Source: Dactylosporangium sp040689395 (lineage in GTDB: Bacteria; Actinomycetota; Actinomycetes; Mycobacteriales; Micromonosporaceae). From it: 64,000 bases of DNA. Positions 26,747 to 36,927 of this stretch are shown in pieces. Position 1 is the stretch's first letter; each line of letters begins with the position of its first letter. Made by a program: the position numbers and the translations under genes. The notes below the pieces were generated by a model. That model was given only the letters and a program-made list of their open reading frames with translations. It was not told the origin of the DNA and ran no database searches. The stretch is taken from assembly GCF_040689395.1 (NCBI RefSeq), contig NZ_JBFAZX010000005.1, positions 1 to 64,000 on the forward strand. The letters are read 5' to 3'.

Positions 26747-27124
26747 CGGTGTTCACACTCCCAATTTCGTGTCGCCGGTCAGGTTGGGCGCCCGAAGCAA
26801 CGTTGTCTTCTACATCCAAGGGCGGCGTACCTTACCGCCCTTGAACGTTTGTTGTACGCCCACGCGCGGAAACTTGTTCCCACTGTGACCGAGGCGACAC
26901 AACGATCTTGCCGGAGCGTGCCCGGGGGCCCGCCGCGCGGCGATGCGACGATACCGCCCGTCCGAGACTTCTGTGGGGAGTCATCCCACGACGCCGAGTA
27001 GGAACTTTGTGGTATGTCGGTGGGGACTTCAGCATCTCCCGCGCGCAGGCGCTAACCTCTCCGGCAGCCAGAGCGTCTTCTCTGGTGAAGCAACGACGTT
27101 CGAGGCGGGCGCGGGGAGCGAGTC
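26747..27124. other. Divergent promoter region between DUF4193 and cei
   Basis: This 378-base region has no gene. It contains an inverted repeat at 26817-26843 and must hold both divergent promoters. No promoter elements could be assigned confidently. Confidence 0.5.
26817..26843. promoter_or_regulatory. Inverted repeat upstream of DUF4193
   Basis: CAAGGGCGG and CCGCCCTTG form perfect 9-bp arms around a 9-base loop, 71-97 bases upstream of the DUF4193 start. It has no T-tract on either side, so an operator or leader hairpin is more likely than a terminator. Confidence 0.4.
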
Positions 27125-27670
27125 ATGAGTTTTGCGCGGGTGAGAGCACTCGCGGTGATCGGCGCACTTATCGTCGCCGCGGGGGTGTTCGTGATCGTCG
27201 CCGTGGTGAAGGACCGCCAGGGCGGGTCGGCCGCAGACGCGGGCAAGTGCGCCGAGGGATCGGTGACGGCCAACGCCAAGCTGCCGACACAGGAGGAGGT
27301 CAAGGTCACCGTCTACAACGCCACCAACCGCACCGGCGCTGCCTCCGACGTGGCCAACGACTTCATCAGCCGGCGGTTCAAGGAGGCGAAGGTGGTCACC
27401 ACCGCGCCCAACCCGCCGGTGAACAAGCCCGGCGACGTGGTCGCGGTCATCCGCTTCGGCCCGCAGACGGTCGGCGCGGCGTGGCTGGTGCGCGCCTACT
27501 TCCTCGACCAGGCCCGGACCGAGTTCGACAAGGCCCGCGAGGACGACAAGGTGGACATCATCCTGGGCGGCAGGTTCCGGCAGCTGCCGACGACGACCGA
27601 GGTCAACCAGGCGATCGCGGCGCTGGGCAACCCGGAACTGCCCGAAGGCACCTGCGCCCACGACGCGTGA
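27125..27670 (+). CDS. cei: Envelope integrity protein Cei (LytR_C domain)
   Basis: A 181-aa protein with one N-terminal TM anchor (AVIGALIVAAGVFVIVAVV) and an extracytoplasmic LytR C-terminal domain from about residue 58 (VKVTVYNATNRTGAASDVAN). It matches the position and architecture of M. tuberculosis Rv2700 (Cei, cell envelope integrity). The ATG at 27125 is preceded by GGGGAGCGAG. It probably acts outside the membrane in envelope maintenance; the molecular function is not defined. Confidence 0.85.
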   Translation: MSFARVRALAVIGALIVAAGVFVIVAVVKDRQGGSAADAGKCAEGSVTANAKLPTQEEVKVTVYNATNRTGAASDVANDFISRRFKEAKVVTTAPNPPVNKPGDVVAVIRFGPQTVGAAWLVRAYFLDQARTEFDKAREDDKVDIILGGRFRQLPTTTEVNQAIAALGNPELPEGTCAHDA

Positions 27671-27746
27671 GCGACGACACGAAGCACGACACCTGAGCCC
27701 CGACGAAGCCTGAGGCACGACGACGCCCGAGCCATGTGACCGCGCA

Positions 27747-27767
27747 GCCCCCGCAGACACCGGGGGC
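27747..27767. terminator. Candidate terminator between cei and suhB
   Basis: GCCCCCG and CGGGGGC pair around a CAGACAC loop in the 220-base space between the convergent cei and suhB genes. It lacks a T-tract, so termination activity is inferred only from position. Confidence 0.35.
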
Positions 27768-27890
27768 CCGGTCGTCGACCCCGTGACCGGCGGTGAGCCC
27801 CCGACCGGCGAGCCGCCGCCCCACGGCGGCCTCCCGGCGGCGGGCGCCGGGTCACGGGGCGGTGGGGACCCGCGAAGAGCGGGCGGCCGC

Positions 27891-28688
27891 TCACGGACCG
27901 CCGGCGGCGTCCAGCTCGCTCAGGTGGTCGTGCAGGGCGGGGTGCAGCCCGGGCGGGGCGGCGATGAGCATGTCCGGGCCGGGCGGCGCGCCGTCCAGGC
28001 CGGTCACCAGGGCACCCGCCTCGGCGGCGATCAGCCCGCCGGCGGCGTGGTCCCAGGGGTTGAGGCCCTTCTCGTAGTAGGCGTCGAGGGCCCCCTCGGC
28101 GACCAGGCACAGATCGATCGACGCCGCGCCGAAGCGGCGGATGTCGCGGATGTGCCCGATCAGCCCCGCCAGCACCCGGGCCTGGTGCAGCCGGCGCTGG
28201 GCGGCGTAGCCGAAGCCGGTGCCGACCAGCGCCTGGGCCAGGTCGGTCTCGCCGGACACGGTGAGCCGGCGGTCCCCGGCGAAGGCCCCGCCACCCCGGG
28301 TCGCGGTCCACTCCCGGCCCGTCGCCACGTTGCGCACGACGCCGGCCACCACGACTCCGTCGACCTCGGCGGCCAGGGACACCGCGTACTGCGGCAGGTC
28401 GTAGAGGTAGTTCACGGTGCCGTCGATCGGGTCGAGGATCCAGCGCACGGCGGCCCGGTCCCGGTCGCCGCCGTACTCCTCGCCGAGCACCGCGTCGCCC
28501 GGGCGCGCCTCGTGCAGCCGCTCGCGCACGTGCCGCTCGACCGCGCGGTCGGCGGCGGTGACCACATCAGTGGCCGTCGACTTGGTGGCGACGGCCGCGA
28601 CGCCGTCGGCTCGCATGCGCCTGGCCAGGTCGCTCGCGGAACGGGCGACGGAGAGGGCAAGGGGCAGAAGTTCAGCCGGTCGGTCCAT
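27891..28688 (-). CDS. suhB: Inositol monophosphatase family protein
   Basis: Mg2+-dependent phosphatase of 265 aa that hydrolyses inositol 1-phosphate or related sugar phosphates. Metal-binding motifs are intact: GEEYGG (69-74), DPIDGTVNY (86-94) and WDHAAGGLIAAEAGA near 210. It is the positional orthologue of SuhB (Rv2701c) next to sigA, where inositol is used for phosphatidylinositol and mycothiol. ATG 28688 has better ribosome-site spacing (TAAGGATGG) than the ATG at 28697. It is divergent from sigA. Confidence 0.88.
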   Translation of the reverse strand: MDRPAELLPLALSVARSASDLARRMRADGVAAVATKSTATDVVTAADRAVERHVRERLHEARPGDAVLGEEYGGDRDRAAVRWILDPIDGTVNYLYDLPQYAVSLAAEVDGVVVAGVVRNVATGREWTATRGGGAFAGDRRLTVSGETDLAQALVGTGFGYAAQRRLHQARVLAGLIGHIRDIRRFGAASIDLCLVAEGALDAYYEKGLNPWDHAAGGLIAAEAGALVTGLDGAPPGPDMLIAAPPGLHPALHDHLSELDAAGGP

Positions 28689-28794
28689 GGTCACCATCCT
28701 TACAAAGGCTCCTCGGGCCCTTCCTGGCCCATCCGTTCGGTCACAAGAAGGGCGCTCAGCCCCCTCAAGAGGGGATGTTGGGGCGAGAGAGCGT

Positions 28795-28800
28795 TACAAT
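28795..28800 (+). promoter_or_regulatory. Candidate -10 element of sigA
   Basis: TACAAT matches the actinobacterial -10 consensus and lies about 148 bases upstream of the sigA GTG. No well-spaced -35 hexamer was found. A small CCCCTC/GAGGGG hairpin precedes it. Confidence 0.35.
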
Positions 28801-28947
28801 TCACGCGCTGCCCGCTGTCGTTAGTGAATCCGCCCGGAGTCACGGCACACGGGAGCCACCAAAGCAACCCGGCCACTCAGCACGGCCGCGCCGTGCGCGA
28901 ACCGGCCGCACCGGCCGTCGCTCGCTCTTCGCACCGGAAGGTCGTTC

Positions 28948-30618
<1,671 letters not shown>

Positions 30619-30663
30619 GCCCTGATTGACCGCTGACTGAACGCTCATTTTCGCTCTGCGCGA

Positions 30664-30695
30664 ACCCGGGCCGTCCCATTTGGGGCGGCCCGGGT
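30664..30695 (+). terminator. sigA transcription terminator
   Basis: A 14-bp stem with one G-T wobble and an ATTT loop starts 45 bases after the sigA stop codon. The following bases are GTGTTT, a weak T-tract typical of high-GC terminators. Confidence 0.75.
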
Positions 30696-30945
30696 GTGTT
30701 TCCGGTCACGGAGGGCATTACAGGAGACGTGGCGGCGCGCCAACCCACTTGTGATCGCAGGCAAGGCGCGATAGGAAGCACGTAGCGGGTAGTTCGGATC
30801 CCAACTGGAGCCGGACTCTCGGCACGACCGAAGTGTGACGTCGGTCCCGCACACCAGACGGGAACGATGTCGGGCTACACGGTGTTGAACCATCTGTGAA
30901 CGACGCAAGGACGCGTTCGTCGGTGACGATCAGAGGAGGAAGGCG
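30696..30945. other. Intergenic region before DUF7455 gene
   Basis: No gene is recognised in these 250 bases. They should contain the DUF7455 promoter and the ribosome site GAGGAGGAAGG just before 30946. The minus-strand open frame here is not supported by any recognisable sequence. Confidence 0.45.
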
Positions 30946-31179
30946 ATGACCCCGACCCTCACGCCGCCGCCGGAGACGGCGGCGCCCCCCGCCGCCGAGG
31001 AACGGTGCGACCGCTGCAGCGCGGCAGGGAAACTTCGAGTCAGGCTCGCCGAAGGCGGCGATCTGATCTTCTGTGGACATCACGCCAACAAGTACGCCGA
31101 CCAGCTGGTCAAGATAGCTGTCGAGTATGCCGTCGCCCCGGACTTCTCGTGGCGCGGTTCGGAGCTCTCGGCCGGCTGA
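30946..31179 (+). CDS. DUF7455 small zinc-finger-like protein
   Basis: A 77-aa protein. After a Pro-rich start it has RCDRCSAAGKLRVRL and DLIFCGHHANKYADQL. The C-x2-C plus C-x2-H pattern suggests one zinc site. Proteins of this kind are conserved downstream of the principal sigma gene in actinomycetes. A GGAGGAAGG ribosome site and a strong terminator at 31196 mark it as a monocistronic, probably well-expressed gene. Function is unknown. Confidence 0.85.
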   Translation: MTPTLTPPPETAAPPAAEERCDRCSAAGKLRVRLAEGGDLIFCGHHANKYADQLVKIAVEYAVAPDFSWRGSELSAG

Positions 31180-31195
31180 GACCGATACCTGTTAC

Positions 31196-31225
31196 CTCAG
31201 GGCGTCCCTTCGGGGACGCCCTGAG
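31196..31225 (+). terminator. Rho-independent terminator with TTCG loop
   Basis: A perfect 13-bp stem (CTCAGGGCGTCCC with its complement) is closed by a stable TTCG tetraloop and followed by GTCGTTTTC. It ends the DUF7455 transcript. Confidence 0.88.
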
Positions 31226-31311
31226 GTCGTTTTCAGGCCCTGGAGATCCCGACGCCGCGCCCCGTGCCGGTCGCCAGGGCGCTGGAAGCCTCGCAGGGCC
31301 GCCGGGCGGCC

Positions 31312-33033
31312 TCACAGGGTCTGGATCGTGGCGATGCGCTCCTCGAGCTGCTCGATGGTCGCCTGGGCGCTCGGCGGGCCCCCGCACAGCCGGCGCAGCT
31401 CAGCGTGGATCTTGCCGTGCGGCAGGCCCGTGCGGTGGTGATGCGCGGCGACCAGCGTGTTGAGCTGCCGGCGCAGCACGATGCGCCGCTCCCCCGCGGT
31501 GCGCGGCTGCGCTGGAACGTCCGGGGCGGCCGTCGCCGTCGCCGCAGGCCCGCGCCGGCGCTCGGCCGCCGCCTGCTCCGCCTGCCGCTTAGACAGCAGC
31601 GCCGAGACCTGGTCCGGGGTCAGCAGGCCGGGCAGCCCGAGATACTCCTCTTCCTCCGGTGTCCCGGTCTGCGCCGGCAACCCGAACGTCGCCCCGTCGA
31701 AGATGACCTGGTCGAGCTCGGCGGTGGCGGACAGCGCCTCGAAGCTCTTCTCCAGCTCACCCGAGGCCTTCTCCTCGCGGTTGGCCCGCTCCAGCTCGTC
31801 GTCGTCGAAGCCGTCCTTGCTCTTCGGCTCGCCGAGCACGTGGTTGCGCTGGGCCTCCAACTCGCTGGCCAGCTCGAGCAGGTGCGGCACGCTGGGCACG
31901 AAGACCGTCGCCGTCTCGCCGGGCCGGCGGGCGCGCACGAAACGGCCGATCGCCTGGGCGAAGAACAGCGGGGTGGAGGCGCTGGTCGCGTATACGCCGA
32001 CGGCCAGGCGCGGGATGTCCACGCCCTCGGACACCATGCGGACCGCGACCATCCAGCGCTCGTTCGACCCGCTGAACGTGGCGATGCGGCCGGACGCGCC
32101 GTCGTCGTCGGAGAGGACCACGACGGCCTTCTCGCCGGTGAGCTCGCCCAGGACCTTCGCGTAGGCGCGGGCCGACTGCTGGTCGCTGGCGATGACCAGG
32201 CCGCCGGCGTCCGGCATGCCACCGGCGCGCAGGTTCTGCAGGCGGGAGTCGGCGGCGCGCAGCACCTGCTGCATCCAGTCGCCGGTCGGGTCGAGCGCGG
32301 TGCGCCAGGCCTGCGCGATGAGGTCCTGGGTCATCGGCTCGCCAAGGCGGGCGGCCAGCTCGTCGCCGGCCGACGTCCGCCAGCGGGTCTCGCCGGAATA
32401 CGCCAGAAAGATGACCGGGCGGACGACGCCGTCGCGCAGCGCCTCCGCGTAGCCGTAGACGGTGTCCGAGCGCGACCGGGCGATGCCGTCGGACCCGCGC
32501 TCGTACTCCACGAACGGGATCGGGTTGTCGTCCGAGCGAAACGGCGTACCGGTGAGCATCAGCCGCCGCACGGCCGGCTCGAACGCGGCCTTCACCCCGT
32601 CGCCCCACGACTTCGAGTCGCCGGCGTGGTGAATCTCGTCCAGCACCACCAGTGTGCGCCGGGTTACCGTCCGCCGCTTGTGTACGGCGGGGGCGATGCC
32701 GACCTGCGCATAGGTGACGACGGTGCCGTGGAAGTCGGAGGCGGCGTGCACGTCGGAGTTGCGGAACCCGGCGTCGAGGTCGATGCCGACCCGGGCCGCG
32801 GCCTGCGCCCACTGCGTCTTGAGGTGCTCGGTCGGGGTGACCACCGTGAGGTTGTCGATGGTGCCGTCGCCGAACAGCTCCAGCGCGACACGCAACGCGA
32901 ACGTGGTCTTGCCGGCGCCGGGCGTCGCGACGGCCAGGAAGTCCTCGCGCTTGCCCCGCAGGTACTCCATCAGGGCCTTGCGCTGCCACACCCGGAGCGT
33001 CTGACCTTGCTGCACCACCGGACGCGGCGGCAT
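31312..33033 (-). CDS. SF2 DEAD/DEAH-box helicase
   Basis: A 573-aa superfamily 2 ATP-dependent helicase. Walker A is ATPGAGKT (36-43), Walker B is DEIH (132-135), motif III is LTGTPFRSD, and motif VI is QAIGRFVRARR in the C-terminal RecA domain. A long charged C-terminal extension (about 440-573) contains GGPPSAQATIEQLEERIATI. ATG 33033 is preceded by GGGGAGGGG, rejecting the longer frame to 33156. It resembles type III restriction/UvrB-like (ResIII) helicases of actinobacteria, without a nuclease domain. The target is unknown. Confidence 0.85.
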   Translation of the reverse strand: MPPRPVVQQGQTLRVWQRKALMEYLRGKREDFLAVATPGAGKTTFALRVALELFGDGTIDNLTVVTPTEHLKTQWAQAAARVGIDLDAGFRNSDVHAASDFHGTVVTYAQVGIAPAVHKRRTVTRRTLVVLDEIHHAGDSKSWGDGVKAAFEPAVRRLMLTGTPFRSDDNPIPFVEYERGSDGIARSRSDTVYGYAEALRDGVVRPVIFLAYSGETRWRTSAGDELAARLGEPMTQDLIAQAWRTALDPTGDWMQQVLRAADSRLQNLRAGGMPDAGGLVIASDQQSARAYAKVLGELTGEKAVVVLSDDDGASGRIATFSGSNERWMVAVRMVSEGVDIPRLAVGVYATSASTPLFFAQAIGRFVRARRPGETATVFVPSVPHLLELASELEAQRNHVLGEPKSKDGFDDDELERANREEKASGELEKSFEALSATAELDQVIFDGATFGLPAQTGTPEEEEYLGLPGLLTPDQVSALLSKRQAEQAAAERRRGPAATATAAPDVPAQPRTAGERRIVLRRQLNTLVAAHHHRTGLPHGKIHAELRRLCGGPPSAQATIEQLEERIATIQTL

Positions 33034-33235
33034 GCGGCACCCCTCCCCGTTGAACGTCACATCGCGTGGTCCCGTCGCCCCGGCCCGTCCGGCCCGGCAC
33101 GTTACCCGGCCCGTCCGGTCGGTTTCGATCAGCTCCGACCAGCTCCCGACCAGCACGGCCCGGCGCGCTGCCCGGCCACGTCATCCGGTTTGTCGCCTTG
33201 GCCCGTTTGGTCGGGGCCTGGGCGCATGAAAACGC

Positions 33236-33295
33236 CCTCGCGTCAGCGCGGACCGCGAAGGCGTTGACAGCCTAGCGGTCCGCGCTGACGCGAGG
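33236..33295 (-). terminator. Long perfect hairpin, terminator of DUF3039
   Basis: Two perfect 21-base inverted arms (33236-33256 and 33275-33295) flank an 18-base spacer. On the minus strand the hairpin starts about 30 bases after the DUF3039 stop and is followed by GGGCGTTTTCATGC, giving a T-run. It therefore fits a factor-independent terminator for DUF3039, although the arms are unusually long. Confidence 0.7.
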
Positions 33296-33324
33296 AGCGG
33301 CGATGGGACGAACCGAGCCGAATG

Positions 33325-33603
33325 TCACGGAGTCGGGTCGTCGTTCTGGACCACGTTCTCGTAGATGTCCTTGCACACGGGGCAGACCGGGAACCGGCTC
33401 GGGTCGCGCGAGGGCACCCAGAGCTTGCCGCACAGCGCCCGTACGGGTGTCCCTTCGATCATGGCCTGCATGATCTTGTCTTTCGGCGCGTAGTGCGAGA
33501 ACTTCTCGTGGTCGCCGGCGTCGTAGCGGTAATCGGTGCTGGTCTGCTCTTCGACGCGCTCGTCGGTGAGAGTCCCGCCACCGTTCTCGGGAGTGGTCGT
33601 CAC
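33325..33603 (-). CDS. DUF3039 protein
   Basis: A 92-aa protein with the DUF3039 pattern: DHEKFSHYAPKDKIMQAMIE, then ALCGKLWVPSRDPSRFPVCP followed by VCKDIY. One single and one paired cysteine suggest a metal site. It is conserved in actinobacteria and of unknown function. It is divergent from psuG and separated from the helicase by a long hairpin. Confidence 0.85.
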   Translation of the reverse strand: MTTTPENGGGTLTDERVEEQTSTDYRYDAGDHEKFSHYAPKDKIMQAMIEGTPVRALCGKLWVPSRDPSRFPVCPVCKDIYENVVQNDDPTP

Positions 33604-33664
33604 GGGTCTCAGTCTGCCAGGCTCGACGCGAATTGGCCCACATCGGCAGGGCTATCGTGGGCTG

Positions 33665-34573
33665 GTGATCAACCACGCCATCCGCTTCGGCCCACATGTC
33701 GAGGCCGCCCGCAACGCCGGCGCGCCGATCGTCGCGCTGGAGAGCACCATCATCTCGCACGGCCTGCCCCGCCCGGCCAACCTCACCGTGGCGAAGGAGA
33801 TCGAGGCGACGGTCCGCGCGGCCGGCGCCGTGCCCGCCACCATCGGCATGATCGGCGGCGAGATCGTGGTGGGCCTCGACGACGCCGAGATCGGGCACCT
33901 CGCGGCGAGCGACGACGTGGTCAAGCTGTCCGTGCGCGATCTCGCCCCGGCCGCCGCCACCCGCGCCGACGGCGCCACGACGGTCGCCGCCACCTCGGCG
34001 ATCGCGGCCCGCGCCGGCATCGCCGTCTTCGCCACCGGCGGCCTCGGCGGTGTGCACCGCGGCGCGGCGTCCACCTTCGACGAGTCCGCCGACCTGACCG
34101 CGCTGTCCCGCCTGCCGATCACGATCGTCTGCGCCGGCGTGAAGTCGATCCTCGACGTCGGCGCGACCCTGGAGCGCCTGGAGACCCTGGGCGTCAGCGT
34201 GGTCGGCTACGGCACCCGCCGCTTCCCCGGCTTCTACCTCACCGACGCCGGCTACGACCTGGACTGGTCGGCCGGCGACCCGGAGGCGGTGGCCGAGATC
34301 ATCCGCGCGTCCCTCACGCACGACCTGCACCGCGGCGCCCTGGTCGTGGCCAACCCGCTGCCCGCGGACGAACAGCTCGACCCGGCCCTGCACGACCGGG
34401 TCCTGGCCGAGGGCCTAGCCGGGCTGGAGCGCGACGGCATCACCGGCAAGGAGGTGACGCCGTACCTCCTGTCGCACTTCCACGTCGCGACCGAGGGCCG
34501 GAGCCTGGACGTGAACGTGCGCATCATCCTGCGCAACGCCGACCTGGCCGCCCGCATCGCCGCGGCCCTGTGA
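33665..34573 (+). CDS. psuG: Pseudouridine-5'-phosphate glycosidase
   Basis: Reversibly cleaves pseudouridine 5'-phosphate to uracil and ribose 5-phosphate. The 302-aa chain shows the PsuG landmarks IVALESTIISHGLPRPANL, GGEIVVGL, FATGGLGGVHRG, VCAGVKSILDVGATLERLET, YGTRRFPGFYL and GKEVTPYLLSHF. GTG 33665 gives the standard length; the longer open frame from 33536 overlaps DUF3039 and its promoter. It is followed after 37 bases by a PfkB kinase, making the usual pseudouridine catabolic pair. Confidence 0.92.
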   Translation: MINHAIRFGPHVEAARNAGAPIVALESTIISHGLPRPANLTVAKEIEATVRAAGAVPATIGMIGGEIVVGLDDAEIGHLAASDDVVKLSVRDLAPAAATRADGATTVAATSAIAARAGIAVFATGGLGGVHRGAASTFDESADLTALSRLPITIVCAGVKSILDVGATLERLETLGVSVVGYGTRRFPGFYLTDAGYDLDWSAGDPEAVAEIIRASLTHDLHRGALVVANPLPADEQLDPALHDRVLAEGLAGLERDGITGKEVTPYLLSHFHVATEGRSLDVNVRIILRNADLAARIAAAL

Positions 34574-34610
34574 TCCGGCATCGCCGGTATCGGCCCGGCG
34601 GCGACGTGCG

Positions 34611-35498
34611 GTGAGCGTGGTGGTCATCGGCGACGTCGTCACGGACATCCTGACCGTGCACGAGGGCCCGCTCGCCATCGGCTCGGACACCATCGCCAGC
34701 GTGCGCATCGGCGGTGGCGGGTCGGCGGCCAACACGGCGGCCTGGCTCGCGGCGGCGGGGTGCCCGGTCGTCTTCGCCGGGGTCGCGGGCGACGACGAGC
34801 CGGGAGACGCGCGGGTCGCCGAGATGCGCGCCGCGGGCGTGACGACGAGCGTGCGGCGGGTGGCCGGGGCCGCGACCGGGACCGTGGTCGTGCTGACCTC
34901 CGACGCCGAGCGCACGATGTTCACCGACCGGGGTGCGAACCGGCTCCTGGACCGCTCCGACGTCGAGCGGGCGCTCGGGCTGCCCGAGGTGCGGCACCTG
35001 CACCTGTCCGCCTACGTGCTCTTCGACGCCGACTGCGCCCCGGCCGGGCGGTACGCGCTCGCGGAGGCCCGCCGCCGGGGGCTGACCACGAGCCTGGACG
35101 CCGCGTCGGCCGCGCCGCTGCAGCGCATCGGGGCGAGCGCGTTCCTGGCTTCGGTACCCCGGCCAGGCATCCTGTTCGCCAACCTGGACGAGGCGCGGGT
35201 GATCGCCGGGCCCGGCGGCGGGGCGGACACCGCCGCGCTGGCGCGGGCCTTGCTGGCCCACGCGGACGCGATCGTGGTCAAGTCGGGGCCGGGCGGCGCC
35301 ACCTGGGCGGCCCCGGGTGAGGTCGTGCACGCGCCGGGGGTCGCGGTGGCCGGGGTGGTCGACCCGACCGGGGCCGGCGACGCGTTCGCCGCGGGCTTTC
35401 TGGCGGCGTGGCTCGGCGGCGCCGGGCCGGAGGCGGCGCTGCGCCGCGGCAACGAACTCGGCGCGCGGGCGGTGTCCAGGCTGGGCGGGCGCCCCTGA
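34611..35498 (+). CDS. psuK: PfkB-family sugar kinase, probable pseudouridine kinase
   Basis: A 295-aa ribokinase-fold kinase. The N-terminal glycine-rich signature is GGGGSAANTAAWLAAAG. The C-terminal catalytic signature DPTGAGDAFAAGFLAAWLGG contains the base Asp. Next to psuG it most likely phosphorylates pseudouridine to its 5'-phosphate, the substrate of PsuG. Specificity is inferred from context; another nucleoside or sugar is possible. The GTG start is at 34611. Confidence 0.8.
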   Translation: MSVVVIGDVVTDILTVHEGPLAIGSDTIASVRIGGGGSAANTAAWLAAAGCPVVFAGVAGDDEPGDARVAEMRAAGVTTSVRRVAGAATGTVVVLTSDAERTMFTDRGANRLLDRSDVERALGLPEVRHLHLSAYVLFDADCAPAGRYALAEARRRGLTTSLDAASAAPLQRIGASAFLASVPRPGILFANLDEARVIAGPGGGADTAALARALLAHADAIVVKSGPGGATWAAPGEVVHAPGVAVAGVVDPTGAGDAFAAGFLAAWLGGAGPEAALRRGNELGARAVSRLGGRP

Positions 35499-35525
35499 CG
35501 CCCTTCGGCCGGCACAGGGGGCGTA

Positions 35526-35873
35526 TCAGTCGGGGTCGATGACCCGATGCTGGTGCTCGTCGAGGGCGTGGCCCGGGTCCGGGTGGGACGTCGCGCGGCG
35601 GCGCAGCCGGTTGCGGAGCCTGTTCTCCGCGCGCGGGGGCGCGTCGTTGGCCAGCAGCACCGCGATCATCGGCAGCCCGACACCGCCCAGGAAGCAGAGG
35701 GTGAGCCACAGCCACAGCAGGGGCGGGCGGGCCGCGACCAGGATGGCGGCCATCACGATGCAGGCGGCACGCAGGAGCATCATGACCACATATCGCACCT
35801 CACGGGCGCGAAGCTCCTGTTCGGGGCTGCGCGCCGCATCGGTGATCAGCTGCGGTCGTTCCCTGCGGGCCAT
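35526..35873 (-). CDS. DUF3099 membrane protein
   Basis: A 115-aa protein with the DUF3099 start (PQLITDAARSPEQELRAREV) and two TM helices (YVVMMLLRAACIVMAAILVA and LLWLWLTLCFLGGVGLPMIA), then a basic cytoplasmic tail. It is conserved in actinobacteria with unknown function. It is transcribed in the same direction as mscL, 38 bases downstream of it, and converges with psuK. Confidence 0.82.
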   Translation of the reverse strand: MARRERPQLITDAARSPEQELRAREVRYVVMMLLRAACIVMAAILVAARPPLLWLWLTLCFLGGVGLPMIAVLLANDAPPRAENRLRNRLRRRATSHPDPGHALDEHQHRVIDPD

Positions 35874-35885
35874 TAACCCGAGTCT

Positions 35886-35901
35886 GCCACGCCCCCGTGG
35901 C
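35886..35901. terminator. Small hairpin after mscL
   Basis: GCCACG and CGTGGC pair around four C residues in the 38-base space between mscL and DUF3099. Weak evidence for an mscL terminator. Confidence 0.3.
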
Positions 35902-35911
35902 CGGCTGTGAC

Positions 35912-36388
35912 TCAGGTGGCGGTCGGCTTCGTGGGTGGGTTCTGCGCCGCGGAGTAGGCGGAGCCTTCCAAGAGCGAGGCAACGCTCGCGCCCTGCTCGC
36001 GGGCCGTGGTCCCGGTGGCCAGCAGGTCGCGGATCTCGGTCAGGAGGCGGATCTCGTCGCTCGGCGCCTCAGGTTCGGGTGCGATGCCACGCTTGCGGCG
36101 CTCGGCGAGCTTGTTCATGGGCACCACGATCAGGAAGTACACCGTCGCGGCCGTGAGCAGGAAGGTGATCACGGCGTTGACGAACGCGGGCCACTCGAAC
36201 ACCTGGCCGCCGATCTCGAAACCTTGAGCGCCCTCGATGCCGATGCCGCCGCTCATCGCGATCAGCGGCTGCAAGAAGCCCTTGGTGAACGCGGTGACGA
36301 CGCCGTTGAAGGCGGCACCGATGACGACGGCGACGGCAAGCTCGATGACGTTGCCGCGCGAGATGAAATCCCGGAAACCTTTCAGCAC
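35912..36388 (-). CDS. mscL: Large-conductance mechanosensitive channel
   Basis: Tension-gated pore releasing solutes on hypoosmotic shock. The N-terminal amphipathic helix and TM1 read MLKGFRDFISRGNVIELAVA. TM2 is AVITFLLTAATVYFLIVVPM. The cytoplasmic helix follows (SDEIRLLTEIRDLLA). The length of 158 aa includes an extra C-terminal tail of about 30 residues. It is the last core-like gene before the accessory island. Confidence 0.93.
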   Translation of the reverse strand: MLKGFRDFISRGNVIELAVAVVIGAAFNGVVTAFTKGFLQPLIAMSGGIGIEGAQGFEIGGQVFEWPAFVNAVITFLLTAATVYFLIVVPMNKLAERRKRGIAPEPEAPSDEIRLLTEIRDLLATGTTAREQGASVASLLEGSAYSAAQNPPTKPTAT

Positions 36389-36490
36389 GTAGGCACCTTA
36401 CGGCCGGGCGGGGCACCATGCACACTCCCGTCCGGCCCGAATCCCGTGCGCCGTTCGCACGGGCCGCGGCCGGGCGGGAGCGCTCTCAGC

Positions 36491-36927
36491 CGCGGCGCGC
36501 AGCTCGCCGTGCACGCACTCACCGCCCGGGCCGCGGAGTCTGTACGACAGGGCGGGGCGCCCGGTCCTCGTCGAGGCGACCACCTACCGCGTGGCCGGGC
36601 ACAGCACCTCCGACGACCCGCGCCGGTATCGCCGCGGACGACAAGGTCGAGGCGTGGCCCCGGCGCGACCCGATCGCCCGCCTGGAGCGGCTCGTCCGCA
36701 CCCGGGACTGGGCCGACCAGCGCCGCTTCGACGAGCTCGAGGAGGAGGCGGCGCAGGTCGCGACCGAGACCCGGGCCGCGTGCCTAGCGCTGCCCGACCC
36801 GAGGCCCGAGGACATCTTCCGGTTCGCCCTCACCGAGGAGACCGAGCCGCTGCGCGAGCAGCGGGAGTGGAAGGAGACACACCGCACGTCATTTCACGAC
36901 GCATTGATGGCGCCGCCTTCGGCTTGA
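36491..36927 (+). pseudogene. Remnant of 2-oxoacid dehydrogenase E1-alpha, C-terminal part
   Basis: The C-terminal third of a thiamine-dependent E1-alpha subunit is readable across three frames: QLAVHALTARAAESVRQGG, then after a shift near 36550 PVLVEATTYRVAGHSTSDDP, then after a second shift near 36640 DDKVEAWPRRDPIARLERLV to the stop at 36927. GHSTSDDP is diagnostic for pyruvate or branched-chain E1-alpha. The ThDP-binding part and partner E1-beta/E2 genes are absent. The single open frame covering 36418-36927 is therefore only partly meaningful. Confidence 0.75.

Noticed and set aside
36418..36927. Single intact gene of 169 codons after mscL
   Set aside because: Its first 75 residues are an out-of-frame reading. 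Homology to E1-alpha moves through three frames, so it is a pseudogene fragment.
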